DNA of 9,559 nt from assembly GCA_945901195.1 (NCBI GenBank), contig CAMDKB010000154.1:1-9559 (forward strand). Direction: 5' to 3'. Under the pieces are notes generated by a model. That model had not been told where the DNA came from and did not search any database. It worked only from the letters and a program-made list of their open reading frames with translations. Made by a program: the position numbers and the translations under genes. Shown piece after piece: positions 1 through 6,277 of this stretch (the first letter of the stretch is position 1; each line of letters begins with the position of its first letter). This stretch comes from Rhizobium sp. Q54 (GTDB lineage Bacteria; Pseudomonadota; Alphaproteobacteria; Rhizobiales; Beijerinckiaceae).

Positions 1-1
1 C

Positions 2-133
2 AAAGCGCTCTTGCGCAAAGCAGCGAAGCGAACTGTCGAGGGATTGTGGACCAAAATAGGCGAACTCCTCGGCGAATTTGCGTCGGAAGAATGCGCCAAC
101 TATTTTAGGCACGCGGGATATGATCCAAATTAG
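2..133 (+). CDS. IS630-family transposase, C-terminal fragment (cut by window edge)
   Basis: Only the last 43 residues are in the window, ending at a TAG at 131-133. They include the segments LLRKAAKRTVEGLW and EECANYFRHAGY, which I recognise as the typical C-terminal tail of IS630-family DDE transposases, after the catalytic domain. The family cuts and pastes DNA at TA dinucleotides. The catalytic residues are outside the window, so activity cannot be judged. The stop codon lies inside the right terminal repeat, which is normal for compact IS elements. The N-terminus of a matching protein appears at the other edge (9519), but from a second copy. Confidence 0.87.
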   Translation, partial: KALLRKAAKRTVEGLWTKIGELLGEFASEECANYFRHAGYDPN

Positions 134-146
134 GCGCGAGGCGCTC
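122..146. repeat. IS630 right terminal inverted repeat
   Basis: Read on the minus strand, this 25-base end begins GAGCGCCTCGC and matches the left end at 9416-9440 at 20 of 25 positions (mismatches at repeat positions 9, 12, 13, 15 and 22). It overlaps the transposase stop codon and abuts the TA at 147-148. Confidence 0.82.
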
Positions 147-154
147 TAAGGAGG
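147..154 (+). promoter_or_regulatory. Ribosome binding site TAAGGAGG joined to the IS target TA
   Basis: A near-perfect Shine-Dalgarno sequence ends 5 bases before the ATG at 160. Its first two bases are the TA that flanks the IS630 end, so the insertion left the ribosome binding site intact but separated the gene from whatever promoter lay upstream. Confidence 0.75.
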
Positions 155-159
155 CTGAA

Positions 160-462
160 ATGGCGCTCAAGACACACATTCATCGCGAGGACGGCGCGCA
201 GGGCGGTCGCTATATAGCCACGATAGAAGGTACTGCAGGAGAAGGTAAACTTGTCTACCGCCGCAGCGCGCCCGGTATTGTGATCGCCAACCATACCGGC
301 GTTCCGCCCGCATTTCAGGGGCAGGGCATCGCAGCGCAACTGGTGGAACGACTGGTGGCGGACGCGCAGGCCGAAGGGTTTAAGATTATCCCGGCCTGTT
401 CCTACGTCGCCGCGCAAAAACGCCGGCATCCGGAATGGGCAAGCGTGTTTGTAAACGGATAA
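160..462 (+). CDS. Small GNAT-like N-acetyltransferase (YidJ/COG2388 type)
   Basis: The protein has 100 residues, the usual size of the small Gcn5-related acetyltransferase-like family (COG2388). What is visible: a central strand ending in NHTGVPP (44-50), the acetyl-CoA pyrophosphate-binding loop QGQGIA (53-58) and the family's C-terminal signature CSYVAAQKRRHPEW (80-93). The family is predicted to bind acetyl-CoA in the cytosol, but most members have no known substrate. The start is supported by the TAAGGAGG site at 147-154. The gene begins 26 bases after the IS transposase stop, in the same direction, so IS read-through may now drive it. It converges on lysC with a 7-base gap. The family call is firm and the biological role is unknown. 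Confidence 0.88.
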   Translation: MALKTHIHREDGAQGGRYIATIEGTAGEGKLVYRRSAPGIVIANHTGVPPAFQGQGIAAQLVERLVADAQAEGFKIIPACSYVAAQKRRHPEWASVFVNG

Positions 463-469
463 TGTCCGC

Positions 470-1708
470 TCACACCTTGTCCAGCCCATAGAGCGAATGC
501 AGCGTGCGCACAGCAAGCTCCGTGTAATCCTTGTCGATCAGCACCGAGAACTTGATCTCGCTCGTGGTGATTGCGCGGATGTTGATGCCCTTGTCGGAGA
601 GCGCCTTGAAGGCGCGGGCCGCAACGCCGGCGTGCGAGCGCATGCCCACGCCAATGGCTGAAATTTTCACGACGTCTGTTGCGCCCTGCAACGCCTCGTA
701 GCCGATTTCGGCTTTGGCCTTTTCAAGAATAGTCGTAGCGCGCTCGTATTCGGCGACCGGAACGGTGAACGTGATGTCGGTCTTCGCCCCATCACCCGAA
801 ACGACCTGGATGATCATGTCGACGTTGATGTTGGCGTCGGCCAGCGGCACAAAAATCGCTGCAGCAACGCCCGGCTTGTCCGCGACGCGGCGCAGCGTGA
901 TCTGGGCCTCGTCCCGCGAGAAGGCGATGCCTGTGATGACCTGCTGTTCCACGATTTCCTCCTCGTCGCAAATAAGTGTGCCTTCGGTAGGGGTCTTCGG
1001 ATCGTCGAAGGATGAGCGCACGAATGTGCGCACCTTGTGCACCATCGCGACCTCGACCGAACGGACCTGAAGAACCTTTGCGCCCAGGGACGCCATTTCC
1101 AGCATTTCCTCGAACGCCACCTTCTCCAGCTTGCGCGCCTTGGGGACGACGCGCGGGTCGGTCGTGTAGACGCCGTCCACATCCGTGTAGATATCGCAAC
1201 GGTCGGCCTTGATGGCCGCGGCGATTGCGACCGCGCTGGTATCAGAGCCGCCCCGGCCCAGCGTTGTGATCCGGCCTGTGTCCTTGTGAATGCCCTGGAA
1301 GCCGGCGATCACAGCAACTTCCTCGCGTTCAGTAAACCGCTTGATGATTTCCGTACCGTCGATGGATTCAATACGGGCGGAGCCATGCGCATTGTCCGTC
1401 AGGATGGGAATCTGCCAGCCCTGCCAGGAGCGGGCCTGAATGCCGATATCCTGCAGCGCGATGGCCAGCAGGCCCGCTGTGATCAGTTCTCCGGACGCGA
1501 CAACGGCGTCATATTCGCGCGCGTCGTGCAGCACCGAGGCGTCGCGACACCAGGCCACAAGTTCGTTTGTCTTGCCGGACATGGCCGACACCACGACAGC
1601 CACTTCATGGCCAGCATCCACCTCGCGCTTGACGTGCTGCGCGACATTGCGGATGCGTTCGATATTGGCGACGGACGTACCGCCGAATTTCATGACTAGA
1701 CGGGCCAT
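470..1708 (-). CDS. lysC: Aspartate kinase
   Basis: This enzyme phosphorylates L-aspartate to aspartyl-4-phosphate, the first step toward lysine (via diaminopimelate), threonine and methionine. The 412-residue product has the N-terminal amino-acid-kinase domain with KFGGTS (7-12), VVVSAMSGKTNEL (38-50), ASGELITAGLL (71-81), GRGGSDTSAV (151-160) and the nucleotide-site segment YTDVDGVYTTDPR (174-186). Two C-terminal ACT regulatory domains follow (roughly 265-335 and 345-410; NINVDMIIQ and GINIRAITTSEIKFSVLI), which in this family bind end-product amino acids for feedback control. The start at 1708 matches the conserved N-terminus (MARLVMKFGGTS). The reading frame stays open upstream to 2284, but that stretch has no family similarity and crosses ubiG, so it is not coding. 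Only a weak AGAAAG ribosome site is visible. The gene is divergent from ubiG and convergent with the acetyltransferase gene. Confidence 0.97.
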   Translation of the reverse strand: MARLVMKFGGTSVANIERIRNVAQHVKREVDAGHEVAVVVSAMSGKTNELVAWCRDASVLHDAREYDAVVASGELITAGLLAIALQDIGIQARSWQGWQIPILTDNAHGSARIESIDGTEIIKRFTEREEVAVIAGFQGIHKDTGRITTLGRGGSDTSAVAIAAAIKADRCDIYTDVDGVYTTDPRVVPKARKLEKVAFEEMLEMASLGAKVLQVRSVEVAMVHKVRTFVRSSFDDPKTPTEGTLICDEEEIVEQQVITGIAFSRDEAQITLRRVADKPGVAAAIFVPLADANINVDMIIQVVSGDGAKTDITFTVPVAEYERATTILEKAKAEIGYEALQGATDVVKISAIGVGMRSHAGVAARAFKALSDKGINIRAITTSEIKFSVLIDKDYTELAVRTLHSLYGLDKV

Positions 1709-1741
1709 GCTGCTTTCTGCACGGAAAGGGATGATAAAAAG

Positions 1742-1834
1742 GTTGTCATCCCGGCCGCAGCGAAGCGGAAAGCCAGGATCCCGAGAGAAAATCCGGCAAG
1801 TTCCCGGATGCCCTGCGGCGTCCGGGATGACAAC
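1742..1834. repeat. Palindromic intergenic repeat between lysC and ubiG
   Basis: A perfect 13-bp inverted repeat, GTTGTCATCCCGG (1742-1754) and CCGGGATGACAAC (1822-1834), encloses 67 bases that contain further GC-rich self-complementary pieces such as CCGCAGCGAAGCGG (1752-1765). It resembles the dispersed TCATCCCGG-type repeats common between genes in Rhizobiales genomes (from general knowledge; copy number here cannot be checked). It lies in the 5' leader region of lysC and upstream of ubiG. On the lysC strand the stem is followed by TTTTTATC (1740-1733), so it could also act as a terminator or attenuator. Confidence 0.7.
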
Positions 1835-1916
1835 CCCTGTAGGGCGCGTATAGATGACGAGGGCATGCCGGGCTGTCAACGCTCCTTTGGGAGATAATAG
1901 AGCCGTAAGGACGATT

Positions 1917-2687
1917 ATGATGAATTCAGCTGATGCCACCCGCTCCAGTGTCGATCCGCGCGAAGTCGCCCAGTTCGCCGCGATGGGGGCGGAATGGTGG
2001 AGCGAAACCGGGCCGATGAAGGCCCTGCACCGGATGAACCCGGTCCGCATCCGCTGGCTTCGTGATGCGATGGCGCAACATTTTGCTGGGCCCGGTGGCG
2101 GCGCGCGGGATGTGGAAATGCCCGGCGTTCTCTCAAGTCTGTCCATTCTGGACATCGGGTGCGGCGCGGGCATCCTTTCAGAACCCCTCGCGCGGCTGGG
2201 TGGCGCTGTCACAGGTATCGACCCTGCTGCAGGCAACCTCGAAATCGCCCGCACCCATGCCGATGAAACAGGCGTCGAGGTCACCTATCGCGAAGTCACA
2301 GCCGAAGCTTTGGCAGCCGCCGGTGAGCGGTTTGATGTGGTTTGCGCCATGGAGGTCGTCGAACATGTGCGCAGACCTGCCGCTTTCATTGCGACGGCGG
2401 CCTCGCTGGTAAAGCCGGGAGGCCTGCTCTTTGTCTCCACGCTCAATCGTACACTGAAAAGTTTTGCGCTTGCCATCATCGGCGCGGAATACGTTCTGCG
2501 CTGGGTGCCCGCAGGCACGCATCAATGGGAGAAATTCATCACCCCGCGCGAGCTGACAGGGTTCATCGAAAATGCCGGGCTTGAGGTATCGAACCGCACC
2601 GGCGTCATCTACAATCCACTATCGCGCGAATGGCGGACATCGCGCGATAGTGACGTTAATTATATGATGGTGGCTGAGCGCCGTTAG
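1917..2687 (+). CDS. ubiG: Ubiquinone biosynthesis O-methyltransferase
   Basis: UbiG performs both SAM-dependent O-methylations in ubiquinone synthesis (on the polyprenyl-catechol and the demethylubiquinol intermediates), at the inner face of the membrane. The 256-residue product fits the family length. Seen: the N-terminal FAAMGAEWWSETGPMKALHRMNPVRIRWL region (20-48), SAM-binding motif I LDIGCGAGILSEPLARLG (78-95), the acidic D102 of VTGIDPA, CAMEVVEHV (143-151), LFVSTLNRTLKSF (171-183), GTHQWEKFITP (200-210) and C-terminal YNPLSREW (232-239). The start was placed at ATG 1917 because AAGGA (1907-1911) precedes it and the family N-terminus begins shortly after; ATG 1920 is equally possible. 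An in-frame ATG at 1854 would add 21 residues with no family support. The gene is divergent from lysC, a neighbour pair seen in other alphaproteobacteria. Confidence 0.96.
   Translation: MMNSADATRSSVDPREVAQFAAMGAEWWSETGPMKALHRMNPVRIRWLRDAMAQHFAGPGGGARDVEMPGVLSSLSILDIGCGAGILSEPLARLGGAVTGIDPAAGNLEIARTHADETGVEVTYREVTAEALAAAGERFDVVCAMEVVEHVRRPAAFIATAASLVKPGGLLFVSTLNRTLKSFALAIIGAEYVLRWVPAGTHQWEKFITPRELTGFIENAGLEVSNRTGVIYNPLSREWRTSRDSDVNYMMVAERR
2618..2651 (+). repeat. Perfect 11-bp inverted repeat inside the end of ubiG
   Basis: ACTATCGCGCG (2618-2628) and CGCGCGATAGT (2641-2651) are exact inverse complements with a 12-base loop, within the last 25 codons of ubiG. They encode the conserved LSRE and SRDS stretches, so protein constraint could explain part of the pairing. 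The repeat lies 20 bases before the terminator-like hairpin at 2672, making two strong stems in a row at the 3' end of the transcript. Confidence 0.6.
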
Positions 2688-2701
2688 AGCGGCGCTCAGC
2701 C
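2672..2701. terminator. Hairpin between convergent ubiG and the amidase operon (likely bidirectional terminator)
   Basis: GGCTGAGCGCC (2672-2682) and GGCGCTCAGCC (2691-2701) form a perfect 11-bp GC-rich stem with an 8-base loop that contains part of the ubiG stop codon. On the minus strand the stem begins 5 bases after the stop codon of the last amidase gene. There is no clear T-run on either side, so it may be a weak intrinsic terminator or a 3'-end-protecting structure. Its position between two convergent transcripts favours a shared terminator. Confidence 0.62.
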
Positions 2702-2706
2702 GTCTC

Positions 2707-3501
2707 TCAAGCCCCGCTGCTGACAAGCCTCAGCGGCACACCGCGTGGCGGCACTTCGCTGCCCTTGGGCAGATTGGGGAAGAGATCATCTGGTTGCGTT
2801 TTCAGCCATTCGATGATGTCTGCGCCGGGCATGACGTCAGCATATTTGGCATGCATGTCGCACAGGTTGATGGCATGGCTCGCCTGGGAGCGATCAAAAC
2901 AACCGTCCTCGGCGATAGCCACTCTGTAGTTCATGCTGAAGGCGTCGATCACGGACGCACGCACACAGCCCGACGTTGTGGTGCCCGTCACAATCACACT
3001 ATCGCACCCCAGAAGGTTGAGATAGCTGGCCAGATTGGAACCAAAAAATCCCGAAGGCTTCTGCTTGAGCACCACGATATCTTGTGGTTGCGGCGCAATC
3101 TCCGGCACGATTTCGTTGGCGTCCATATTCTGATGCGGGCCGGGAACAGATTCGATGGTGCGTGTGTTCTTCCAGCCCCAGCTGCCAATGTCCCAACCGT
3201 CCTGACGGGTCACGCCGGTTGTATAAATGACCGGCATCTTGCGCTCGCGGAATGTTTCCGCGAGCGATTTGATGACCGCTATGGCGTCCCAGCTCTCAGC
3301 GCCGCAGGAATTACTCCAGCGCTTGATTGAGTCCAGAATAGGCTCGGGTTTGTCGCCAGCAAAACCGTAGCTCACGTCAATAATCAGGAGCGCAGGGCGT
3401 TTGCCAAAACCACCCTTGGCGCCAAAGCCGGAAGCTTTGAAAACCTGTTTATCACGCTCAGTCAGGTATTGATCCCAGATACGCGGCTTGTCTTCGGACA
3501 T
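2707..3501 (-). CDS. Isochorismatase-fold amidase, N-carbamoylsarcosine amidase type (second tandem copy)
   Basis: The 264-residue cysteine hydrolase belongs to the isochorismatase-like superfamily, whose amidase branch (N-carbamoylsarcosine amidase, maleamate amidase, nicotinamidase) cleaves an amide or ureido C-N bond in the cytosol and releases ammonia. The triad is intact: D42 in ALLIIDVSYGF, K148 in KQKPSGFFGSN and C179 in TGTTTSGCVRAS, at spacings close to N-carbamoylsarcosine amidase (Asp51, Lys144, Cys177). The start at 3501 has GAGGAG upstream, and this site overlaps the TGA of the preceding paralogue at 3512, so translation is probably coupled. Twenty-nine extra upstream codons are open but lie inside that paralogue and lack family similarity. 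It is about two-thirds identical to the first copy by eye; the C-terminal tails differ. It is the last gene of the ABC operon. Substrate unknown. Confidence 0.9.
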   Translation of the reverse strand: MSEDKPRIWDQYLTERDKQVFKASGFGAKGGFGKRPALLIIDVSYGFAGDKPEPILDSIKRWSNSCGAESWDAIAVIKSLAETFRERKMPVIYTTGVTRQDGWDIGSWGWKNTRTIESVPGPHQNMDANEIVPEIAPQPQDIVVLKQKPSGFFGSNLASYLNLLGCDSVIVTGTTTSGCVRASVIDAFSMNYRVAIAEDGCFDRSQASHAINLCDMHAKYADVMPGADIIEWLKTQPDDLFPNLPKGSEVPPRGVPLRLVSSGA

Positions 3502-3511
3502 GATGCACTCC

Positions 3512-4276
3512 TCAATAATTGACGGCTTTGGGCATTTCCGCGGGCGGTCCCTTGGGCAAGTCAAACATATCGGAGGCGAGGCTGTCAAAATAGGTGATGA
3601 CTTCCGCTGTTTTTACGACATCGGCGTATTTGGCGTTCATGTCGCAAAGGTTGATGGCGTGGCTGGCCTGTGAACGGTCGAAGCAACCTTCTTCGGCTAG
3701 CGCGACATGGAAATTCTGGCTGAAGGCGTCCAGTACGGTCGCCCGCACGCAGCCGGATGTCGTTGTGCCAGTGACAATGACGCTGTCGCAACCCAGGAGC
3801 GTCAGATAGCTTGTCATGTTAGTGCCAAAAAAGCCGGACGGCTTCTGCTTGTATATGACGATGTCCTGGGGTGATGGCGCAATTTCATCTACGATCTGGT
3901 TGCCGTCGATATTGGAGACTGGCACGGTTGGCATTTCGCTGCTGCGATTGTTTTTCCAACTCCACGAACCCGAATCCCAGTTGTCAGCGCGGCGCACGCC
4001 CGTGGTGTAGATGACCGGAATGCCTTTCTCGTGCGACTTGTCGATAAGGGACTTGATCGCCGCTACTGCAGGCCAGCTTTCTTCGCCGCAGGAATTGCGC
4101 CAGCGTTTGATCGATTCAAGAATTGGTTCCGATTTGTCGCCGCAAAAGGCGTAGTTCACATCAATTACGAGCAATGCGGGACGCTTGCCAAAGCCACCGC
4201 GCGCACCGTAACCGGACGCAGCAAACACAGCCTTGTCACGTTCGGTCAAAAATTCGTTCCAGATTGGTTCTGACAT
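3512..4276 (-). CDS. Isochorismatase-fold amidase, N-carbamoylsarcosine amidase type (first tandem copy)
   Basis: This 254-residue protein is the paralogue of the next gene downstream. The fold core starts at GKRPALLVIDVNYAF (30-44) and ends at CFDRSQASHAINLCDMNAKYADV (198-220). The catalytic set expected for a cysteine amidohydrolase is present: D39, K145 (KQKPSGFFGTN) and nucleophile C176 (TGTTTSGCVRAT). The long insert with ESIKRWRNSCGEESW (54-68) is shared by both copies and sets them apart from compact nicotinamidases. AGGAGA (4288-4283) precedes the ATG at 4276. The gene follows the binding-protein gene by 46 bases and is probably co-transcribed with the transporter, pointing to an imported amide, ureido or lactam-derived compound as substrate. 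N-carbamoylsarcosine amidase is the nearest named relative I can justify; NicF-like maleamate amidase is an alternative. Confidence 0.9.
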   Translation of the reverse strand: MSEPIWNEFLTERDKAVFAASGYGARGGFGKRPALLVIDVNYAFCGDKSEPILESIKRWRNSCGEESWPAVAAIKSLIDKSHEKGIPVIYTTGVRRADNWDSGSWSWKNNRSSEMPTVPVSNIDGNQIVDEIAPSPQDIVIYKQKPSGFFGTNMTSYLTLLGCDSVIVTGTTTSGCVRATVLDAFSQNFHVALAEEGCFDRSQASHAINLCDMNAKYADVVKTAEVITYFDSLASDMFDLPKGPPAEMPKAVNY

Positions 4277-4322
4277 TTGACTTCTCCTGTTTAAATTGTT
4301 GTGCAGACTTCAGGTTGCTTAT

Positions 4323-5330
4323 TTATTTCAATGCAGAATGCAGGGTTTTCACAAACTGCATGTCGATGATTTCATCATATGCAACAGGCTTTTTGAGAAT
4401 TCCTGCATCGAGCACGACCTTCTCACCTGTGGTCCAGGAAGCGGCCGAGATCATGCCGTCCTTGCTCCACATTTCATCGGCGAACGAGCGATCAAGCGTC
4501 GCCTTGAGATCTTCAAGTGTCATGGTGGGAAATTCCAGTTTGGCGATCGCCAGCGCTTTGTCTTGTTCAGCGTATGTAGCCTTGAGTCCGGCAACGACGC
4601 CTTTCACGAATTTTGCGACTGTCGCTGGCTCCTGCTGGATAGAGTCAAGTCGGATATTGAGCGTCGAATAGGCATAAGGGCCGAGATCTTTGGGCACATT
4701 GAGAAATGGCTCACCCCAGATCTTTTGTTGAACACCGCGCGTGAGAACTGGTTCGGTCGTGACGCCAATTTCCGCGGCGCCGGTTTTGACAGCCGCAAGT
4801 ACGGCGCCGGTAGCCATCTCCTTGAGGACCACGTCCTTCTTGTCGTCGAGTCCCCAAAGCTTCAGATAATAGCGCGTGATGGAATTAGGCGTACCGCCGA
4901 AGAAACTCACGGCAATCGACTTGCCTCTGAAAAAATCAGCCATGGACTGACCCGGCGCGGGCGCAAGTCCGGCGCGCGCCGTGTAGTAGATATTGCCGCG
5001 ATCGACCACGTTGACGACGCCGCGCAATTCGGCACCCTTGATCTTTGCGAAAGCATTGTGTTCAGGCCCACCGATAAAGGCAAATGCCTGTTTGGTCAGC
5101 ACCGCATTGGTGTGGCCCGCACCACTTTCCACGGTAAGGATTTGAACATCGAGGCCTTCAGCCTTGAAATAGCCGTTCCTGATCGCGACGTAGAGCGGCA
5201 GATATCCTGTGCCATGCACGGGTTCAGCAATGATAAGGGTTTTTGTCTGTGCTTGCGATACCGGCATGTACGCGGCGCTCATCAGCAGTGAAAGCGCCAA
5301 CGCCGAGCCGATCCGTTTCGATTTAAACAT
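4323..5330 (-). CDS. ABC transporter substrate-binding protein (NMT1/SsuA/TauA-like)
   Basis: This is a 335-residue periplasmic binding protein of the nitrate/sulfonate/taurine and pyrimidine-precursor group (NMT1-like). It has a signal peptide: basic MFKSKR, hydrophobic IGSALALSLLMSAAY and a likely signal peptidase I cut after VSQA (residue 27). There is no lipobox cysteine, so the mature protein should be soluble. Typical landmarks are the ligand-cleft segment LPLYVAIRNGYFKAEGLDVQIL (44-65), LRGVVNVVDRG (102-112), the hinge RGKSIAVSFFGGTPNSITRYYL (135-156) and AAVKTGAAEIGVTTEPVL (179-196). The start at 5330 is preceded by AGGAG and places the signal peptide at the N-terminus; an open extension to 5468 overlaps the permease gene and is not coding. 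It would deliver ligand to the permease encoded just upstream. The ligand cannot be deduced from sequence alone. Confidence 0.92.
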   Translation of the reverse strand: MFKSKRIGSALALSLLMSAAYMPVSQAQTKTLIIAEPVHGTGYLPLYVAIRNGYFKAEGLDVQILTVESGAGHTNAVLTKQAFAFIGGPEHNAFAKIKGAELRGVVNVVDRGNIYYTARAGLAPAPGQSMADFFRGKSIAVSFFGGTPNSITRYYLKLWGLDDKKDVVLKEMATGAVLAAVKTGAAEIGVTTEPVLTRGVQQKIWGEPFLNVPKDLGPYAYSTLNIRLDSIQQEPATVAKFVKGVVAGLKATYAEQDKALAIAKLEFPTMTLEDLKATLDRSFADEMWSKDGMISAASWTTGEKVVLDAGILKKPVAYDEIIDMQFVKTLHSALK

Positions 5331-5371
5331 GCGACACTCCTGTGTTAAAAGTTTTTTATTTGCGAGGCTTG

Positions 5372-6244
5372 TTAGTGCACGACACCCTTGCGCAACACAC
5401 TTTCGAGCCATGAAACACTGGCGTACATCACGATCGAAAGTGCGGAGAGCACGAGCACGGCTACCCATACGAGAGAGATTTCATAAGTCGAACCTGCATA
5501 AAGGATCGTGCGGCCAAGACCGTGTTGAGAGGATACGAATTCTCCAACGATGGCGCCTGTGAGCGCGAGCCCGATGTTCACGCGCAGGATGGAAATGATC
5601 CAGGGGATGCAGGATGGAATGACAAGCTTCATAAAGACCTGCAAACGGCTTGCTCCCAGGGAATAGAAAAGCTTTTCCTGGTCCTTATCGACAGCCTGCA
5701 CACCTGAATACGCCGTGAGTGTCGAGACAATGAGGGTCAGCGCCGTGGCAATCGCCACTTTCGATGCGAGCCCCATGCCGAAGACAAGAATGATCAACGG
5801 CGCCAATGCCAGCTTGGGTATGGATTCAAGGCATATGATATAGGGCTGCATGATAAGGGCGTAGTTGCGGGACCACCAGAAAGACATTCCCAGCAGTGAT
5901 CCGGCCGATGTGCCGATGATAAATCCGAAGATTGTCGACCGGAATGTAAAGGCGATGTCTGTCGCTGCATTCCCTTCTGCGAGGAAAACGATCAGTGTTG
6001 ACCAGATCGCACTGGGCTGCGACCAGAAGAATGGATCAACCACCTTGTATACTGCAGCTACTTCCCAAAGCAGGAGAAACGCGATGAGCATGCCAACCTG
6101 CACGCTTACGAGCAACGTGGTGCTCCACAATTTTTGCACCGGCAAACGCCGTTTTATTTTTCTTTGAACCGCCGGATTTGCATTCTTGCGGGAGTAATTG
6201 GCCCAGGATAATAGCGTTGGCATAGCCGAAGTTTTGGTGTTCAT
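5372..6244 (-). CDS. ABC transporter permease (BPD_transp_1, SsuC/TauC-like)
   Basis: This 290-residue inner-membrane subunit forms the translocation path, probably as a homodimer because only one permease gene is present. A cytoplasmic N-terminus rich in basic residues (19-38) is followed by hydrophobic spans near 44-64, 102-122, 145-180 (probably two helices), 207-232 and 255-277. The ATPase-contacting EAA loop is at about 194-215, with the conserved core SLGASRLQVFMKLVIP. The SIPKLALAPLIILVFGMG segment (141-158) is typical of nitrate/sulfonate/taurine permeases. GGAGG (6255-6251) precedes the ATG at 6244. The gene lies 33 bases after the ATPase gene and 41 bases before the binding-protein gene on the same strand, so the three form one importer operon. 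Confidence 0.94.
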   Translation of the reverse strand: MNTKTSAMPTLLSWANYSRKNANPAVQRKIKRRLPVQKLWSTTLLVSVQVGMLIAFLLLWEVAAVYKVVDPFFWSQPSAIWSTLIVFLAEGNAATDIAFTFRSTIFGFIIGTSAGSLLGMSFWWSRNYALIMQPYIICLESIPKLALAPLIILVFGMGLASKVAIATALTLIVSTLTAYSGVQAVDKDQEKLFYSLGASRLQVFMKLVIPSCIPWIISILRVNIGLALTGAIVGEFVSSQHGLGRTILYAGSTYEISLVWVAVLVLSALSIVMYASVSWLESVLRKGVVH

Positions 6245-6277
6245 GTCGAACCTCCACAGTTTAGTTTCAGATTTGGG

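Larger units (their letters stand above)
1..146 (+). mobile_element. IS630-family insertion sequence, right end (partial)
   Basis: This is the right-hand end of an IS630-family (Tc1/mariner-like) element whose body lies outside the window. It contains the transposase C-terminus and the right terminal repeat, which ends at 146 and is followed by TA at 147-148, the target dinucleotide expected for IS630. The boundary was set by comparing the inverted end with the left end of the second copy at 9416: 20 of 25 positions match. The element reads toward the acetyltransferase gene starting at 160. Confidence 0.85.

Noticed and set aside
1709..2284. Upstream extension of the lysC reading frame to 604 residues
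   Set aside because: The added 192 residues have no kinase similarity, cross the palindromic repeat and run antisense through the first half of ubiG. The conserved N-terminus begins at 1708.
4296..5291. Long plus-strand open frame of 331 codons opposite the binding-protein gene
   Set aside because: It is the antisense shadow of a gene with a clear signal peptide, ribosome site and family motifs; its translation shows no recognisable domain and is rich in His, Arg and Cys.
5331..5468. Extended start for the binding protein at 5468
   Set aside because: It would overlap the end of the permease gene by almost 100 bases and move the signal peptide 46 residues inside the protein; AGGAG supports 5330.
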